NCBI RefSeq assembly: GCF_007993045.1
Contig: NZ_VOOR01000011.1
Coordinates: 1 to 64,000 of the forward strand
Origin: Phaeodactylibacter luteus
GTDB taxonomy: Bacteria; Bacteroidota; Bacteroidia; Chitinophagales; Saprospiraceae
Direction of reading: 5' to 3'
DNA: 64,000 bases
Part shown: positions 7,157-15,445 of the stretch, in pieces
How the letters are laid out: every line of letters starts with the position of its first letter
Numbering within the stretch: the first letter of the stretch is position 1
Notes under the pieces: generated by a model
Seen by the model: the letters and a program-made list of their open reading frames with translations, nothing else
What the model was told of the DNA's origin: nothing
The model's database searches: none
Made by a program: the position numbers and the translations under genes

Positions 7157-8464
7157 ATGCGGTCAACCCTTTTACTCCTACTCTGCTGTACCTGGCTGAA
7201 CGCCACTTTTGCCCAAGCCCCTCTTTACTTCCCTCCTGTGGAAGGCCCCGAATGGGCAAACATCCCACAAGACAGCCTTGGCTGGTGCCCAGAAAAAGTA
7301 GACAGCCTGCTTGCTTTTGCCGAAAGCAAAGGCACAAAATCGCTCCTCATCCTAAAAGACGGCCGTATCGCTTTAGAAGCCTACTTTGGCAGCTACACCG
7401 CCGATTCCCTCTGGTACTGGGCATCAGCTGGCAAAAGCTTGATGGGGGTGATGGTAGGCCTGGCCCAGGAAGACGGACACCTGTCCATACAGCAGCCGGT
7501 CTCTGATTTCATGGGCGAGGGCTGGAGCAGCTGCCCGCCAGAAAAAGAAGCCCTTATTCAAGTTTTCCATCAGATTACGATGACTACCGGGCTGGACGAT
7601 AGCATAGAAGAGGACGCTGCCAGTAATTGCTTTGAGCCAGAATGTTTTCAATACCTGGCCGATGCTGGCGAACGGTGGGCCTACCACAACGCCCCCTACC
7701 GATTTGTCCAGGATGTAGTAGAGGAAGCGACTGGGCTCAACCTGACCTTGTTCACCCGCCTACGCCTGGGCAACAGGATTGGCATGAAGGGCGCCTGGTT
7801 CAACTACATTTACTTCAGCACGGCACGGGATATGGCCCGGTTTGGGCTGTTCAACCTAGCGGAAGGCCGCTGGGGCGATGACCAAGTCATGACGGATACC
7901 GCCTACCATGCGGCCATGCGGCAGCCCGCCCAGCCCCACAACCCCGCCTATGGCTACCTCTGGTGGCTAAATGGGCAGAGCAGTTTTTTGCTGCCTGGGC
8001 TTCAGGCCACCTTTCCAGGGCCCCTCATCCCCGAGGCACCATCCGACATGTACGCTGCCTTAGGGGCAAACGACCAAAAAATCTACATTGTGCCCAGCCA
8101 GAACCTCGTCGTCGTCCGGCAAGGGCTCGACGCCGGCGGGATCGCACCGGCCGCCTCCTCTTTCGATAATGAGCTCTGGAGCCGTTTGTCCGGCTTGGCA
8201 TGCAACCCGGTAGGGGCGGAGCAGCGCCTGCCCCATAGCAACGCGCTCAGGGTATACCCCAACCCGGCAACCGAGTTTATCCAGATCAGCAGCCCCGCGC
8301 CCATAACATCTACTACCCTATGGACGCTAGAGGGCCGGCTTGCGGCTCAATGGGGCGGCCAGCTTCTGCTCCCCGTAGGCCAAATCCCTGATGGGCTTTA
8401 CCTGCTCCAAACCACCTTGAGCACAGGAGAAACCATGCAGCAGCAAATCATGATCGCTCATTGA
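7157..8464 (+). CDS. secreted class C beta-lactamase-fold serine hydrolase with T9SS tail
   Basis: The 435-residue product has a signal peptide (to about residue 20, TFAQA), a beta-lactamase-related serine hydrolase domain and a C-terminal type A T9SS sorting domain. The active-site SxxK motif is SAGK (about residue 90), with the second motif YHN (about 176). The last 75 residues begin LRVYPNPATEFIQI and end LLQTTLSTGETMQQQIMIAH, the standard Por-secretion signature. Such enzymes are usually D-amino-peptide or ester hydrolases rather than antibiotic-degrading beta-lactamases. The product should be exported by T9SS and cleaved or surface-anchored. Confidence 0.88.
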   Translation: MRSTLLLLLCCTWLNATFAQAPLYFPPVEGPEWANIPQDSLGWCPEKVDSLLAFAESKGTKSLLILKDGRIALEAYFGSYTADSLWYWASAGKSLMGVMVGLAQEDGHLSIQQPVSDFMGEGWSSCPPEKEALIQVFHQITMTTGLDDSIEEDAASNCFEPECFQYLADAGERWAYHNAPYRFVQDVVEEATGLNLTLFTRLRLGNRIGMKGAWFNYIYFSTARDMARFGLFNLAEGRWGDDQVMTDTAYHAAMRQPAQPHNPAYGYLWWLNGQSSFLLPGLQATFPGPLIPEAPSDMYAALGANDQKIYIVPSQNLVVVRQGLDAGGIAPAASSFDNELWSRLSGLACNPVGAEQRLPHSNALRVYPNPATEFIQISSPAPITSTTLWTLEGRLAAQWGGQLLLPVGQIPDGLYLLQTTLSTGETMQQQIMIAH

Positions 8465-8477
8465 TGCAGGCTTATGC

Positions 8478-9296
8478 CTAAAAGGACATGGGGTCTGGGT
8501 GGAGATACTCGTAGCCCAGCCGCTCTTTAGAACGAGCATTGCTGATGATTTTCCAAGATGGGGTGGCCCCAGCAATAAAGGTGGGAGGCTCCAGCCCTTC
8601 TTTTTCGGCCTGAGCAGTATAGAAAGCTGCCCGGGTAGGGTGCTCATCAGCTACTACATTGAATATCTCCCCAAAAGCCTCTTTCCTAATCAAAGCGGAG
8701 ACCAGCCCTATACAATCCTCCAAATGGACCAAGTTGACAGGGGCTTCGCCATTGGGGACATCCCTCCGCCCCGCCAGGAAACGCCCAGGCTTACGGCTGC
8801 CCCCCACAAGCCCAGCCAGGCGCAGGACGGTCACCTGTGGCTGTCTTCGGAGCTGAAGGTACTGCTCAATGACCTGCAGCGCCCTTCCCGAAGCGCTTGA
8901 AGGAGCAAGTCCGTCTGCCTCATTCAGCACCCTTTGCTCATTGCCGTACACGCCGGTGGAGCTGGTGAACACGACTTGCTGGACTTCATAGCGGGCAGCC
9001 CACTCCATAACCGCCATAATTTTCCGTGGATAAGCCTCCTCTACATCTGGCGAACGCCGCCCACCGGGCGGAATGTTGATAAACAAAAGGTCCGTTTCAA
9101 AAAACCGGCCCAAATCTGGGCCCTCCACTTTTTCTCCAGCCTCTACTAAAAAGGGGGAAACCCCGGCCGCTTCAATCTCAGCCAGCCGCTCGGCACGCGT
9201 AGAAGAGCCCTTTACCAGGTAGCCTTCTGCGGCCAATGCCTGCCCGAGAGGGAGCCCAAGCCAGCCGCAGCCCAAAATAGAAATGTGTCTAATCAT
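8478..9296 (-). CDS. NAD(P)-binding epimerase-like protein (YeeZ type)
   Basis: A 272-residue Rossmann-fold protein. The start is ATG 9296 (MIRHISILGCGWLGLPLG), which puts the dinucleotide-binding motif GCGWLG right at the N-terminus; the frame extends upstream to an ATG at 9326 but those residues do not fit. VVFTSSTGVYG at about 120 and ITHLEDC-like VNLVHLEDCIGLV near 205 resemble extended short-chain dehydrogenases and UDP-sugar epimerases. The catalytic YxxxK is not evident, as in the YeeZ-like subgroup. The substrate is unknown. Confidence 0.75.
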   Translation of the reverse strand: MIRHISILGCGWLGLPLGQALAAEGYLVKGSSTRAERLAEIEAAGVSPFLVEAGEKVEGPDLGRFFETDLLFINIPPGGRRSPDVEEAYPRKIMAVMEWAARYEVQQVVFTSSTGVYGNEQRVLNEADGLAPSSASGRALQVIEQYLQLRRQPQVTVLRLAGLVGGSRKPGRFLAGRRDVPNGEAPVNLVHLEDCIGLVSALIRKEAFGEIFNVVADEHPTRAAFYTAQAEKEGLEPPTFIAGATPSWKIISNARSKERLGYEYLHPDPMSF

Positions 9297-9329
9297 GATG
9301 CCAGTTTTGTTGCGCAAGTCAAACAAATA

Positions 9330-9555
9330 GGGCGCAAACCAGATTGTCGTTTTTTTTGCCCTGCCCCTACCGCAAGGATAGGGGCCTGCACCTGCCCGCG
9401 TGCAGGTGCCGCTATGCTCCGGGGCTCGCTGTCCGCTCGGCCCCTCGCCCTACAGGCGTCGGGTCTGGCCTTCAGCCACCCCTTCGCAGCGCTAGGCCAA
9501 TGCAAGGCTATAGCCCGAAAGGTATAAACGCCTGCGACATTTTTGGTTCACACCC
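9330..9555 (+). mobile_element. MITE family 1, copy C (full length, 226 bp)
   Basis: Complete copy. The left end GGGCGCAAACCAGATTGTCG and the reverse complement of the right end (GGGTGTGAACCAAAAATGTCG) align as imperfect terminal inverted repeats. The 8-bp sequence AACAAATA is present on both sides (9322-9329 and 9556-9563), a perfect target-site duplication. The interior holds the hairpins GCACCTGC..GCAGGTGC and GGGGC..GCCCC. It lies between divergent genes. Confidence 0.9.
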
Positions 9556-9567
9556 AACAAATAGCAT

Positions 9568-9644
9568 TGATGCGCCGGGCCAGTGTAGTGAGAAAAACGA
9601 GCTCTCTTAACCCTACAATGATCCCCGGCGCATACAAGTCTAAT
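9568..9644 (+). repeat. family 3 hairpin repeat, short copy
   Basis: TGATGCGCCGGG at the left pairs with CCCCGGCGCAT near the right and the copy ends CAAGTCTAAT, as in the copies at 24178, 30536 and 34940. It lies upstream of the porX promoter. Confidence 0.5.
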
Positions 9645-9653
9645 GTACATCCT

Positions 9654-9684
9654 TTTGCGATCCATATACTAAGAAGTACCTTTA
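9654..9684 (+). promoter_or_regulatory. porX promoter, Bacteroidota type
   Basis: TTTG (9654-9657), a spacer of exactly 19 bp, then TACCTTTA (9677-9684), one mismatch from the Bacteroidota -33/-7 consensus TTTG-N19-TAnnTTTG. The predicted transcription start is about 35 bp before the porX ATG. Confidence 0.6.
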
Positions 9685-9725
9685 TGAGCGTTTGAAGTTC
9701 GAACCGCCTAAATCATTCCGACAAT

Positions 9726-11279
9726 ATGGATAAAATCAAAATACTCTGGGCAGACGATGAAATCGATCTGCTCAAGCCCCAGCTTATGTTCCTCGAGAAA
9801 AAAGGCTACGAGGTGGTCACTGTGACCAACGGCTACGACGCCCTCGAAGAATGTGAAGCCAACAATGACATAGACCTCGTTTTCCTAGACGAGAGCATGC
9901 CCGGCATTACCGGGCTGGAGACGCTCAGCAAAATTAAAGCGCAAAAGCCCCACCTCCCAGTGGTAATGATCACCAAGAACGAGGCCGAAAACGTAATGGA
10001 GGAAGCCCTAGGCGCTCAAATTACCGACTACCTCATCAAACCGGTCAACCCCAATCAGATCCTGCTGACCCTCAAAAAAATCGTAGACAACAAACGCCTT
10101 GTCAGGGAGAAGACCTCTTCTGATTACCAGCAGGAGTTCCGGCAGATCTTCATGGAGATCAACAGCGGGCTCAATGTGGAAGAATGGGTAGACATCTACC
10201 GGAAAATCATCAGTTGGGAAATCAAACTGGACGAATCCAATTCCAGTGCCATGTGGGATATCCTCGCCGACCAAAAAAGCGAGGCCAATGCAGCCTTCTC
10301 CAAGTTCATAGAAAAAAATTATGTCCATTGGATACAAGACAATGACGGCCCCGTTATGTCTAACAACCTCCTGCGCAGCAAAGTCTTCCCCAAGCTCAAC
10401 AACGAGGTGCCAAGCATTATCTTGCTGCTGGACAATCTGCGCTATGACCAATGGCGCATGCTGGAGCCCATTTTCAATGAATTCTTCAGGACCGAAGAAG
10501 AAGACTTCTTTTACAGTATCCTGCCCACATCGACACAGTATAGCCGAAATGCGATCTTCTCAGGCATGATGCCTGCAGAGATCGAGAAGCACTACCCGCA
10601 ATGGTGGAAGAACGACAACGACGAGGGCGGCAAAAACCTGCACGAGCATGACCTGCTATCGGAGCTTATCGGGCGGACTTTCCGCAAGGATATCCGCTTC
10701 GACTATGTAAAAGTGACCAACGCCCATCATGCCAAACAGCTGAACGACAACATCCTCAACTATCTTCAGAACGACCTGACGGTGATTGTCTACAACTTTA
10801 TCGACATGCTTTCCCATGCGCGCACGGAGATGGAAGTCCTCAAAGAACTGGCTGGAGATGAAAAAGCCTACCGTTCACTGACTCGTTCGTGGTTTGAAAA
10901 CTCTCAGCTTTGGACGGCCCTGCAGCAGGCTGCGGAGCGGGGGGCACAGCTTTTTGTCACTACAGACCACGGCACCATCCGAGTCAAAACGCCATCCCGT
11001 GTTGTTGGTGACCGGGAAACGACCACCAACCTCCGCTACAAAGTGGGCCGCAACCTACAGTACGAGCCGAAGGATGTGCTCGATGTCCGAGACCCTAAGC
11101 AGGCCAAGCTGCCACGCCCCAATGTCAGCTCTACTTTCATTTTCGCGAAAGAAGACAAATACTTCCTCTACCCCAATAATTACAATTACTACAACAATTA
11201 CTACCGGAACACCTTTCAGCACGGCGGCATCAGCCTCGAGGAGATCATCTGCCCGGTTATCCGTATGAGCGCCCGGTAA
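9726..11279 (+). CDS. porX: T9SS regulator PorX: response regulator with PglZ domain
   Basis: The 517-residue product has an N-terminal receiver domain (about 1-125) with acidic pocket D10/D11, phosphoacceptor D55 in LVFLDESMPG and conserved lysine in YLIKPVNP. A linker of helices follows, then a C-terminal PglZ domain of the alkaline-phosphatase superfamily (about 205-500; LLLDNLRYDQWRML, PTSTQYSRNAIFSG, NFIDMLSH, VTTDHGT supplying expected metal ligands and nucleophile). This architecture and length are those of PorX, which with sensor PorY and sigma factor SigP controls type IX secretion; PorX has phosphodiesterase activity on oligonucleotides in studied species. The T9SS cargo genes in this window are consistent. 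porY is not nearby. Confidence 0.92.
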   Translation: MDKIKILWADDEIDLLKPQLMFLEKKGYEVVTVTNGYDALEECEANNDIDLVFLDESMPGITGLETLSKIKAQKPHLPVVMITKNEAENVMEEALGAQITDYLIKPVNPNQILLTLKKIVDNKRLVREKTSSDYQQEFRQIFMEINSGLNVEEWVDIYRKIISWEIKLDESNSSAMWDILADQKSEANAAFSKFIEKNYVHWIQDNDGPVMSNNLLRSKVFPKLNNEVPSIILLLDNLRYDQWRMLEPIFNEFFRTEEEDFFYSILPTSTQYSRNAIFSGMMPAEIEKHYPQWWKNDNDEGGKNLHEHDLLSELIGRTFRKDIRFDYVKVTNAHHAKQLNDNILNYLQNDLTVIVYNFIDMLSHARTEMEVLKELAGDEKAYRSLTRSWFENSQLWTALQQAAERGAQLFVTTDHGTIRVKTPSRVVGDRETTTNLRYKVGRNLQYEPKDVLDVRDPKQAKLPRPNVSSTFIFAKEDKYFLYPNNYNYYNNYYRNTFQHGGISLEEIICPVIRMSAR

Positions 11280-11285
11280 AGTGTG

Positions 11286-14200
11286 CTAAAAGTTCGCTGC
11301 AACTTGGGCACGGCCTGTGTGGACCACACGGGCCGTGCCTGTTTTTCGACCTTCATAACTCACCCGGAGCTGAATGCTGCCAGAAAGCTGCTGGTCCAAG
11401 GTGAGGTTCCACAAATAATTATCTCCGCGCTGCAAGCCATTGAGGATGGCAAACCCGACAGGCGAATTGGGCTGGCCATCAAAATTCACGCTTACAACGG
11501 ACAGGCGCAGCTGCACAGAGGTCTTGGCAGAACGATTGTAGCGGGCTTCTGCTTCCAGGGTGTGGCGCTGTGCATAAGTGCCGCTTTCTGGCAGCTGATC
11601 TCCGTCTTCGCGGAAAGTGTAAGCCAATGAGGCGCGGAAGTCCCGTGTCGGGATGAAAGTCATATCAGGGCCCAGTTCCCAATAAAGGATATCGTAGTCC
11701 TTGTTGTTGAAAAACTCGGAATCACTGCTGCGCTGCCCCCGCGTGAGGTTGCCCTCCAGGCTGAGGGCAGGAAGGGCATTCCAACGCCCCCGCAAGTACT
11801 GTTCGCTAGTGCGCCGGCTCTCAAACCCAGACGTTTGCACAAACTTGTTGCGGGCGTCGCTCATGCCCAGCTGTAAAGTATATACGGGGTCGGCTTGGTT
11901 AAAAAACAAGGTATTGCGGATGTTGGCGCTCACGGCCACCAATGCGGTGTCCGCCACATCGAGCTGAAAAGGGTTCCATGCGGCAACGGCTTCGCTATCC
12001 TGCGTTTTGCGGTTGATCGACAGGTTGGAAATGGTCGAAAACCGGGCTACGGCCCGCTTTAGCCCAGCTGCATTGCCCCAGAGCACCTTTGGCGTCAGCC
12101 TTAAGCTTTGGTTGAGCCGCACATCGTCTGTGCGGATAAACTCGTCTGTCACAGCAGTGACCCGCACGTAATCGGCCAGGTCCTGAAAAGGCGCAATCTC
12201 CATTTCATTGGGCTGAATAACGCCATCATTGTTGTAGAGGGAGTCCAGCCAAATATAGGTGCCTTCCCCGGGGCGCACCCTCAGGTAAGTGAACTCCACT
12301 TTGGCTTCCTGCCCAGAGCCTATTTCATAAGTGGTATTGGACTGCAAGACCCCTTTGCCCAAGCTGAAATTGAGGTCGCCCCGCCCCAGGAAGGTCTGCC
12401 CGGGCTCCTGATTGGTCGCCCCTTCCCGCTTTACAGCAAGCTCCCGATAGGTGAAATTCCCCTTCAACTGCAACCGCCGCCCGGCCTTCTGTACACCCCA
12501 CTGCCCATTGAGGTTGGCCTCGGAGGCTACGGTGCCGGTCAGGAAGCGGTCTGCTGCAAGCGTATAATCTGTACGCTGACTATAGCTCAGCCCAGCTTGC
12601 CAGCCCTCCCGCTCGGGCATTTCGGCGAAAAGCCGGTAGCGGTTGAAATAAAAGCTCTGCGCAGCAAGGGTATCCACATTGCTTTGCCGCCGCTCATTGC
12701 GCTCTTGCTCTCCATACACCCCAAGCTTTAAGCCAGCCAGCTCCGGAAACGAACGGGCTATGCTCCCCCGGGGCCGAAGGAAGCGAGTTTTCAATGTTGC
12801 GGATTGGGAACGGAGAAAGCTGGCATCCGCCTCAATGTCCCACTTGGGCAGCTGTTCGCGCAGGCGCAAGCGGTGCTGCCAGCCGTTGTAAAGGCTATCC
12901 CGCTGAAATGTGCTCAGCTCGTACCCCAAGCTGCCTATGCCCACAGCAGACAAGGTGACATCGGCCCGCCCAATTTGTTCCGTAGCTGCCTCCACCTGGC
13001 CTTGCCCCTGCACATTAGCCAAGCTCCAATCTCTAAGAAACTCAGGGTTGCGATAAGGGTTTAATGGGCTAAAGCGCGCCTGCACCCATTCGTAGCTCAG
13101 GCGGGAATCTGCACGCCAACGGCTGCTGTCGCCTCCAATCTTCCAACTCCGCTTCAAGGCCGTGTACCCGGAAAAGCCAATATCGTCGCTGCTGTCCAGG
13201 CGAGAGAAGCGGTTGTCATCCCGGCGGCTCATCCCTAGCTCTGCCTCCACCTGTGTGTGCTCATTCCAAGTGTAGGATGCATTGAGGGTATAAAGCTGCT
13301 GTTGACGAGGCGGGGCCAACTGCACCACCGGCTCATAATCCCCTGCAGGCAGACAGCCCTCCGTAAATCCTGCCCATCGGTATACCCGCTCGTTGGCCGG
13401 CTGCGCGGGGTCTAGCACATAGGTGCCATTGCCCTGCCCTACAAAGGTAAACCGGGCCGTGTAGAGGCTGTCACCGGGCACTGTCGTAAACCTGAGATAG
13501 CGCACCATAGAGTCGAGCCCACCGCAATTCAGCAGGGTGTCCGCATACCGATAAGCAACCCGGGTAGGAGAAAACTCGCCAAGGGTGTCTACTGCAGGCA
13601 GGAAGGCCCCATCCGGCTCGTCCCCGGCTTCAGCAAGCAGCTGCCGGTCTTCATCCGTAAGCACCAGGTCTCCAGTGGCGTTCTTGCTGTCCTGCTGATT
13701 GAACAAGTGGAAGCCCATCCGGAAACGGCCCTGCTCGTATGTGGCATCCACTGCATAGAGCGACCGGACATAGCTCTGATCCGCATAATCGAATTCCACT
13801 ACAATGCGGCTGTCCTTGGTGATCAGGCGGCGGTTGGTGAACGTCAGCTCGCCCCGGTTATAATCAATGATGTAATCCTGCTCCAGCCCACGGGTGAGCT
13901 GCTCCCCGTCCAAAAAGACCTTCTCAGTGCCCGAAAGGACGATAATAAAGCGCTCCCCCTCCGCGCCCCTCAGCTTGTAAGGCCCCTGATTGCCCTCTAT
14001 GGCGTCAATGAAATTGCGGGTAAACTGCCCACGGCTGATGGCAACGCTGCCCCGTGTCTTCAGCTGCCCATCGCCCAGCACTGCGGCAGTATTAGAAAAA
14101 GTGGCGCCCTGCAGTTTTTTGAAATAGTTCATAAAGTAGCTGTCCGGGCGCTGCAGCTCATAATCTCCGGCAATCAAGCGGGAGCTCCCTTTCTGCAGCT

Positions 14201-14846
14201 GAATAAAAATACGGTCGAACTCCCTCAGCTGCTGTGTATTGCCTTCGGGCTGTATCGGGATGTTCTCATCTGTTATGGCAGCCAGGATCTCAATGCCATC
14301 GCCCAGCTCTCCGGCCAGCTGCAGGTTGAAGCTGGAATTGAGCACCAAGTCTTGGTTGTTGCCAAAGGAGATGCCCCGGGTAAAATTCCCGTTGTAATTG
14401 AGCCCCCGGAAATTGAGCGTTTCCCCCTCGGTTTCATAAGGGTTGTAGGATATCCCGATGAGGCCGTCTTCCAAAGGCTTTGCCATTGTGGTATCCAAGT
14501 TGAAACGGGCAGCCCCGAGGTTGTAAGGGAGCACCCGGTAGCGGAGGCGGAGGCTGTCAAAGCTAGTAAGCCAGGAGATGGGGAAAATTAGTTTATTGTT
14601 GTCGGCTTCTACCTCTTTGGGGTCCAACGCCTGCCCCCCGGGCCAGGCCGTCACCGTGAGGCTCTGGGGCACGATGGTTAGGGCATCTGAAAACCAAGGC
14701 TGCCCGGACGGCTGCCAGACGGTATCCCTCAGGCTAGATGCAGGCTGCTGTGCAACTGCTATAGCAGGCCATAAAGACACAAAGGCGCCCAACCACCATA
14801 GGTGTGCACCAAAAAACCGCCCACATGTTTTGCCCCGAATGACCAA
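11286..14846 (-). CDS. giant outer-membrane beta-barrel protein, SprA-like N-terminal region
   Basis: A 1186-residue exported protein: signal peptide (to about residue 33, AIAVAQQ), an N-terminal periplasmic part, then some 700 residues of alternating polar and hydrophobic strands ending VAANF with the terminal phenylalanine of outer-membrane barrels. The segment around residues 290-350 (GPYKLRGAEGERFIIVLSG, LTFTNRRLITKDSRIVVEF) strongly resembles a conserved stretch in SprA/Sov translocon-related proteins and their paralogues. It is shorter than SprA (over 2000 residues), so it is a relative rather than the translocon itself. Being next to porX is suggestive, though the two genes are convergent and share only a terminator. 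Function unproven. Confidence 0.6.
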   Translation of the reverse strand: MVIRGKTCGRFFGAHLWWLGAFVSLWPAIAVAQQPASSLRDTVWQPSGQPWFSDALTIVPQSLTVTAWPGGQALDPKEVEADNNKLIFPISWLTSFDSLRLRYRVLPYNLGAARFNLDTTMAKPLEDGLIGISYNPYETEGETLNFRGLNYNGNFTRGISFGNNQDLVLNSSFNLQLAGELGDGIEILAAITDENIPIQPEGNTQQLREFDRIFIQLQKGSSRLIAGDYELQRPDSYFMNYFKKLQGATFSNTAAVLGDGQLKTRGSVAISRGQFTRNFIDAIEGNQGPYKLRGAEGERFIIVLSGTEKVFLDGEQLTRGLEQDYIIDYNRGELTFTNRRLITKDSRIVVEFDYADQSYVRSLYAVDATYEQGRFRMGFHLFNQQDSKNATGDLVLTDEDRQLLAEAGDEPDGAFLPAVDTLGEFSPTRVAYRYADTLLNCGGLDSMVRYLRFTTVPGDSLYTARFTFVGQGNGTYVLDPAQPANERVYRWAGFTEGCLPAGDYEPVVQLAPPRQQQLYTLNASYTWNEHTQVEAELGMSRRDDNRFSRLDSSDDIGFSGYTALKRSWKIGGDSSRWRADSRLSYEWVQARFSPLNPYRNPEFLRDWSLANVQGQGQVEAATEQIGRADVTLSAVGIGSLGYELSTFQRDSLYNGWQHRLRLREQLPKWDIEADASFLRSQSATLKTRFLRPRGSIARSFPELAGLKLGVYGEQERNERRQSNVDTLAAQSFYFNRYRLFAEMPEREGWQAGLSYSQRTDYTLAADRFLTGTVASEANLNGQWGVQKAGRRLQLKGNFTYRELAVKREGATNQEPGQTFLGRGDLNFSLGKGVLQSNTTYEIGSGQEAKVEFTYLRVRPGEGTYIWLDSLYNNDGVIQPNEMEIAPFQDLADYVRVTAVTDEFIRTDDVRLNQSLRLTPKVLWGNAAGLKRAVARFSTISNLSINRKTQDSEAVAAWNPFQLDVADTALVAVSANIRNTLFFNQADPVYTLQLGMSDARNKFVQTSGFESRRTSEQYLRGRWNALPALSLEGNLTRGQRSSDSEFFNNKDYDILYWELGPDMTFIPTRDFRASLAYTFREDGDQLPESGTYAQRHTLEAEARYNRSAKTSVQLRLSVVSVNFDGQPNSPVGFAILNGLQRGDNYLWNLTLDQQLSGSIQLRVSYEGRKTGTARVVHTGRAQVAANF
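11307..11346 (+). terminator. porX terminator inside the convergent gene's coding end
   Basis: Sixteen-base stem: 11307-11322 pairs with 11324-11339 throughout, with one G-T wobble, followed by TGTTTTT. It follows the porX stop by 27 bp and lies wholly within the last codons of the minus-strand OM protein gene. Confidence 0.8.
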
Positions 14847-15445
14847 AAGGTTGTGCTTTGTTTGAGAAGGGGGCCCTCCGCTCGTGGATTGATCCGCAAA
14901 TCTTTGCCTTCTAGAAGGTCAACCCCTGCAAATGCCCCGACGTAGAAAACGAGCTGCCGGTTTGGGCTAGCAGCCCCGCTGTATTAACGCTGATTTGACC
15001 GCCGGCGTGCCTCAAGGCCGGACTACAGCCTATCGGGCTGCCGCAATCAACCCCATTTGTGGCATAAATGTACAAATCCAGTCAAATCACAGATTTAACA
15101 CAAAAAACAACTGCCAACTAATCTACAACCGTATATTTTCCTTATTTTCGCGTTACCTTTGAGACGGCATACAACTTATGCCGCCGAGCTATCTTCCCCC
15201 TCTTGTGAGCACCGGAGGAGCTATTATCCGCCGGGCTTCGTCTGCATACCAAACCAACTACGCTTTATCATCAGCTTTGGCATTGTGCCACTAGCTGTTC
15301 AGCCGCTATAGCAAGTACAATTGCTTATAGGCACTGAAATTGTCCATTTTGCGTATTTTCACCGTTAAAGTGTTGATACGCTGTTGTTTTTGGTATAATC
15401 TTGTGAACAAATATCCTAAAAGTCCCCTGAACTAAATCGTGCAAT
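14847..15445. other. long gene-free leader region before the haem peroxidase
   Basis: About 600 bp without a credible gene. A -7-like box TACCTTTG (15154-15161) is followed at once by a hairpin CGGCAT/ATGCCG (15165-15183), which would give the peroxidase transcript a leader of about 280 nt. No matching TTTG sits 19 bp upstream, so the promoter call is weak. I see no known riboswitch. Confidence 0.4.

Noticed and set aside
9285-9527. Open frames across the family 1 repeats (also 5538-5840, 29469-29816, 49636-49848)
   Set aside because: They share peptide pieces only because the DNA is repeated; the copies have different frames, no start signals and many length changes, so the repeat is not a gene.
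13707-14591. 294-codon plus-strand frame opposite the giant OM protein gene
   Set aside because: Shadow frame; the opposite strand has a signal peptide and barrel pattern.
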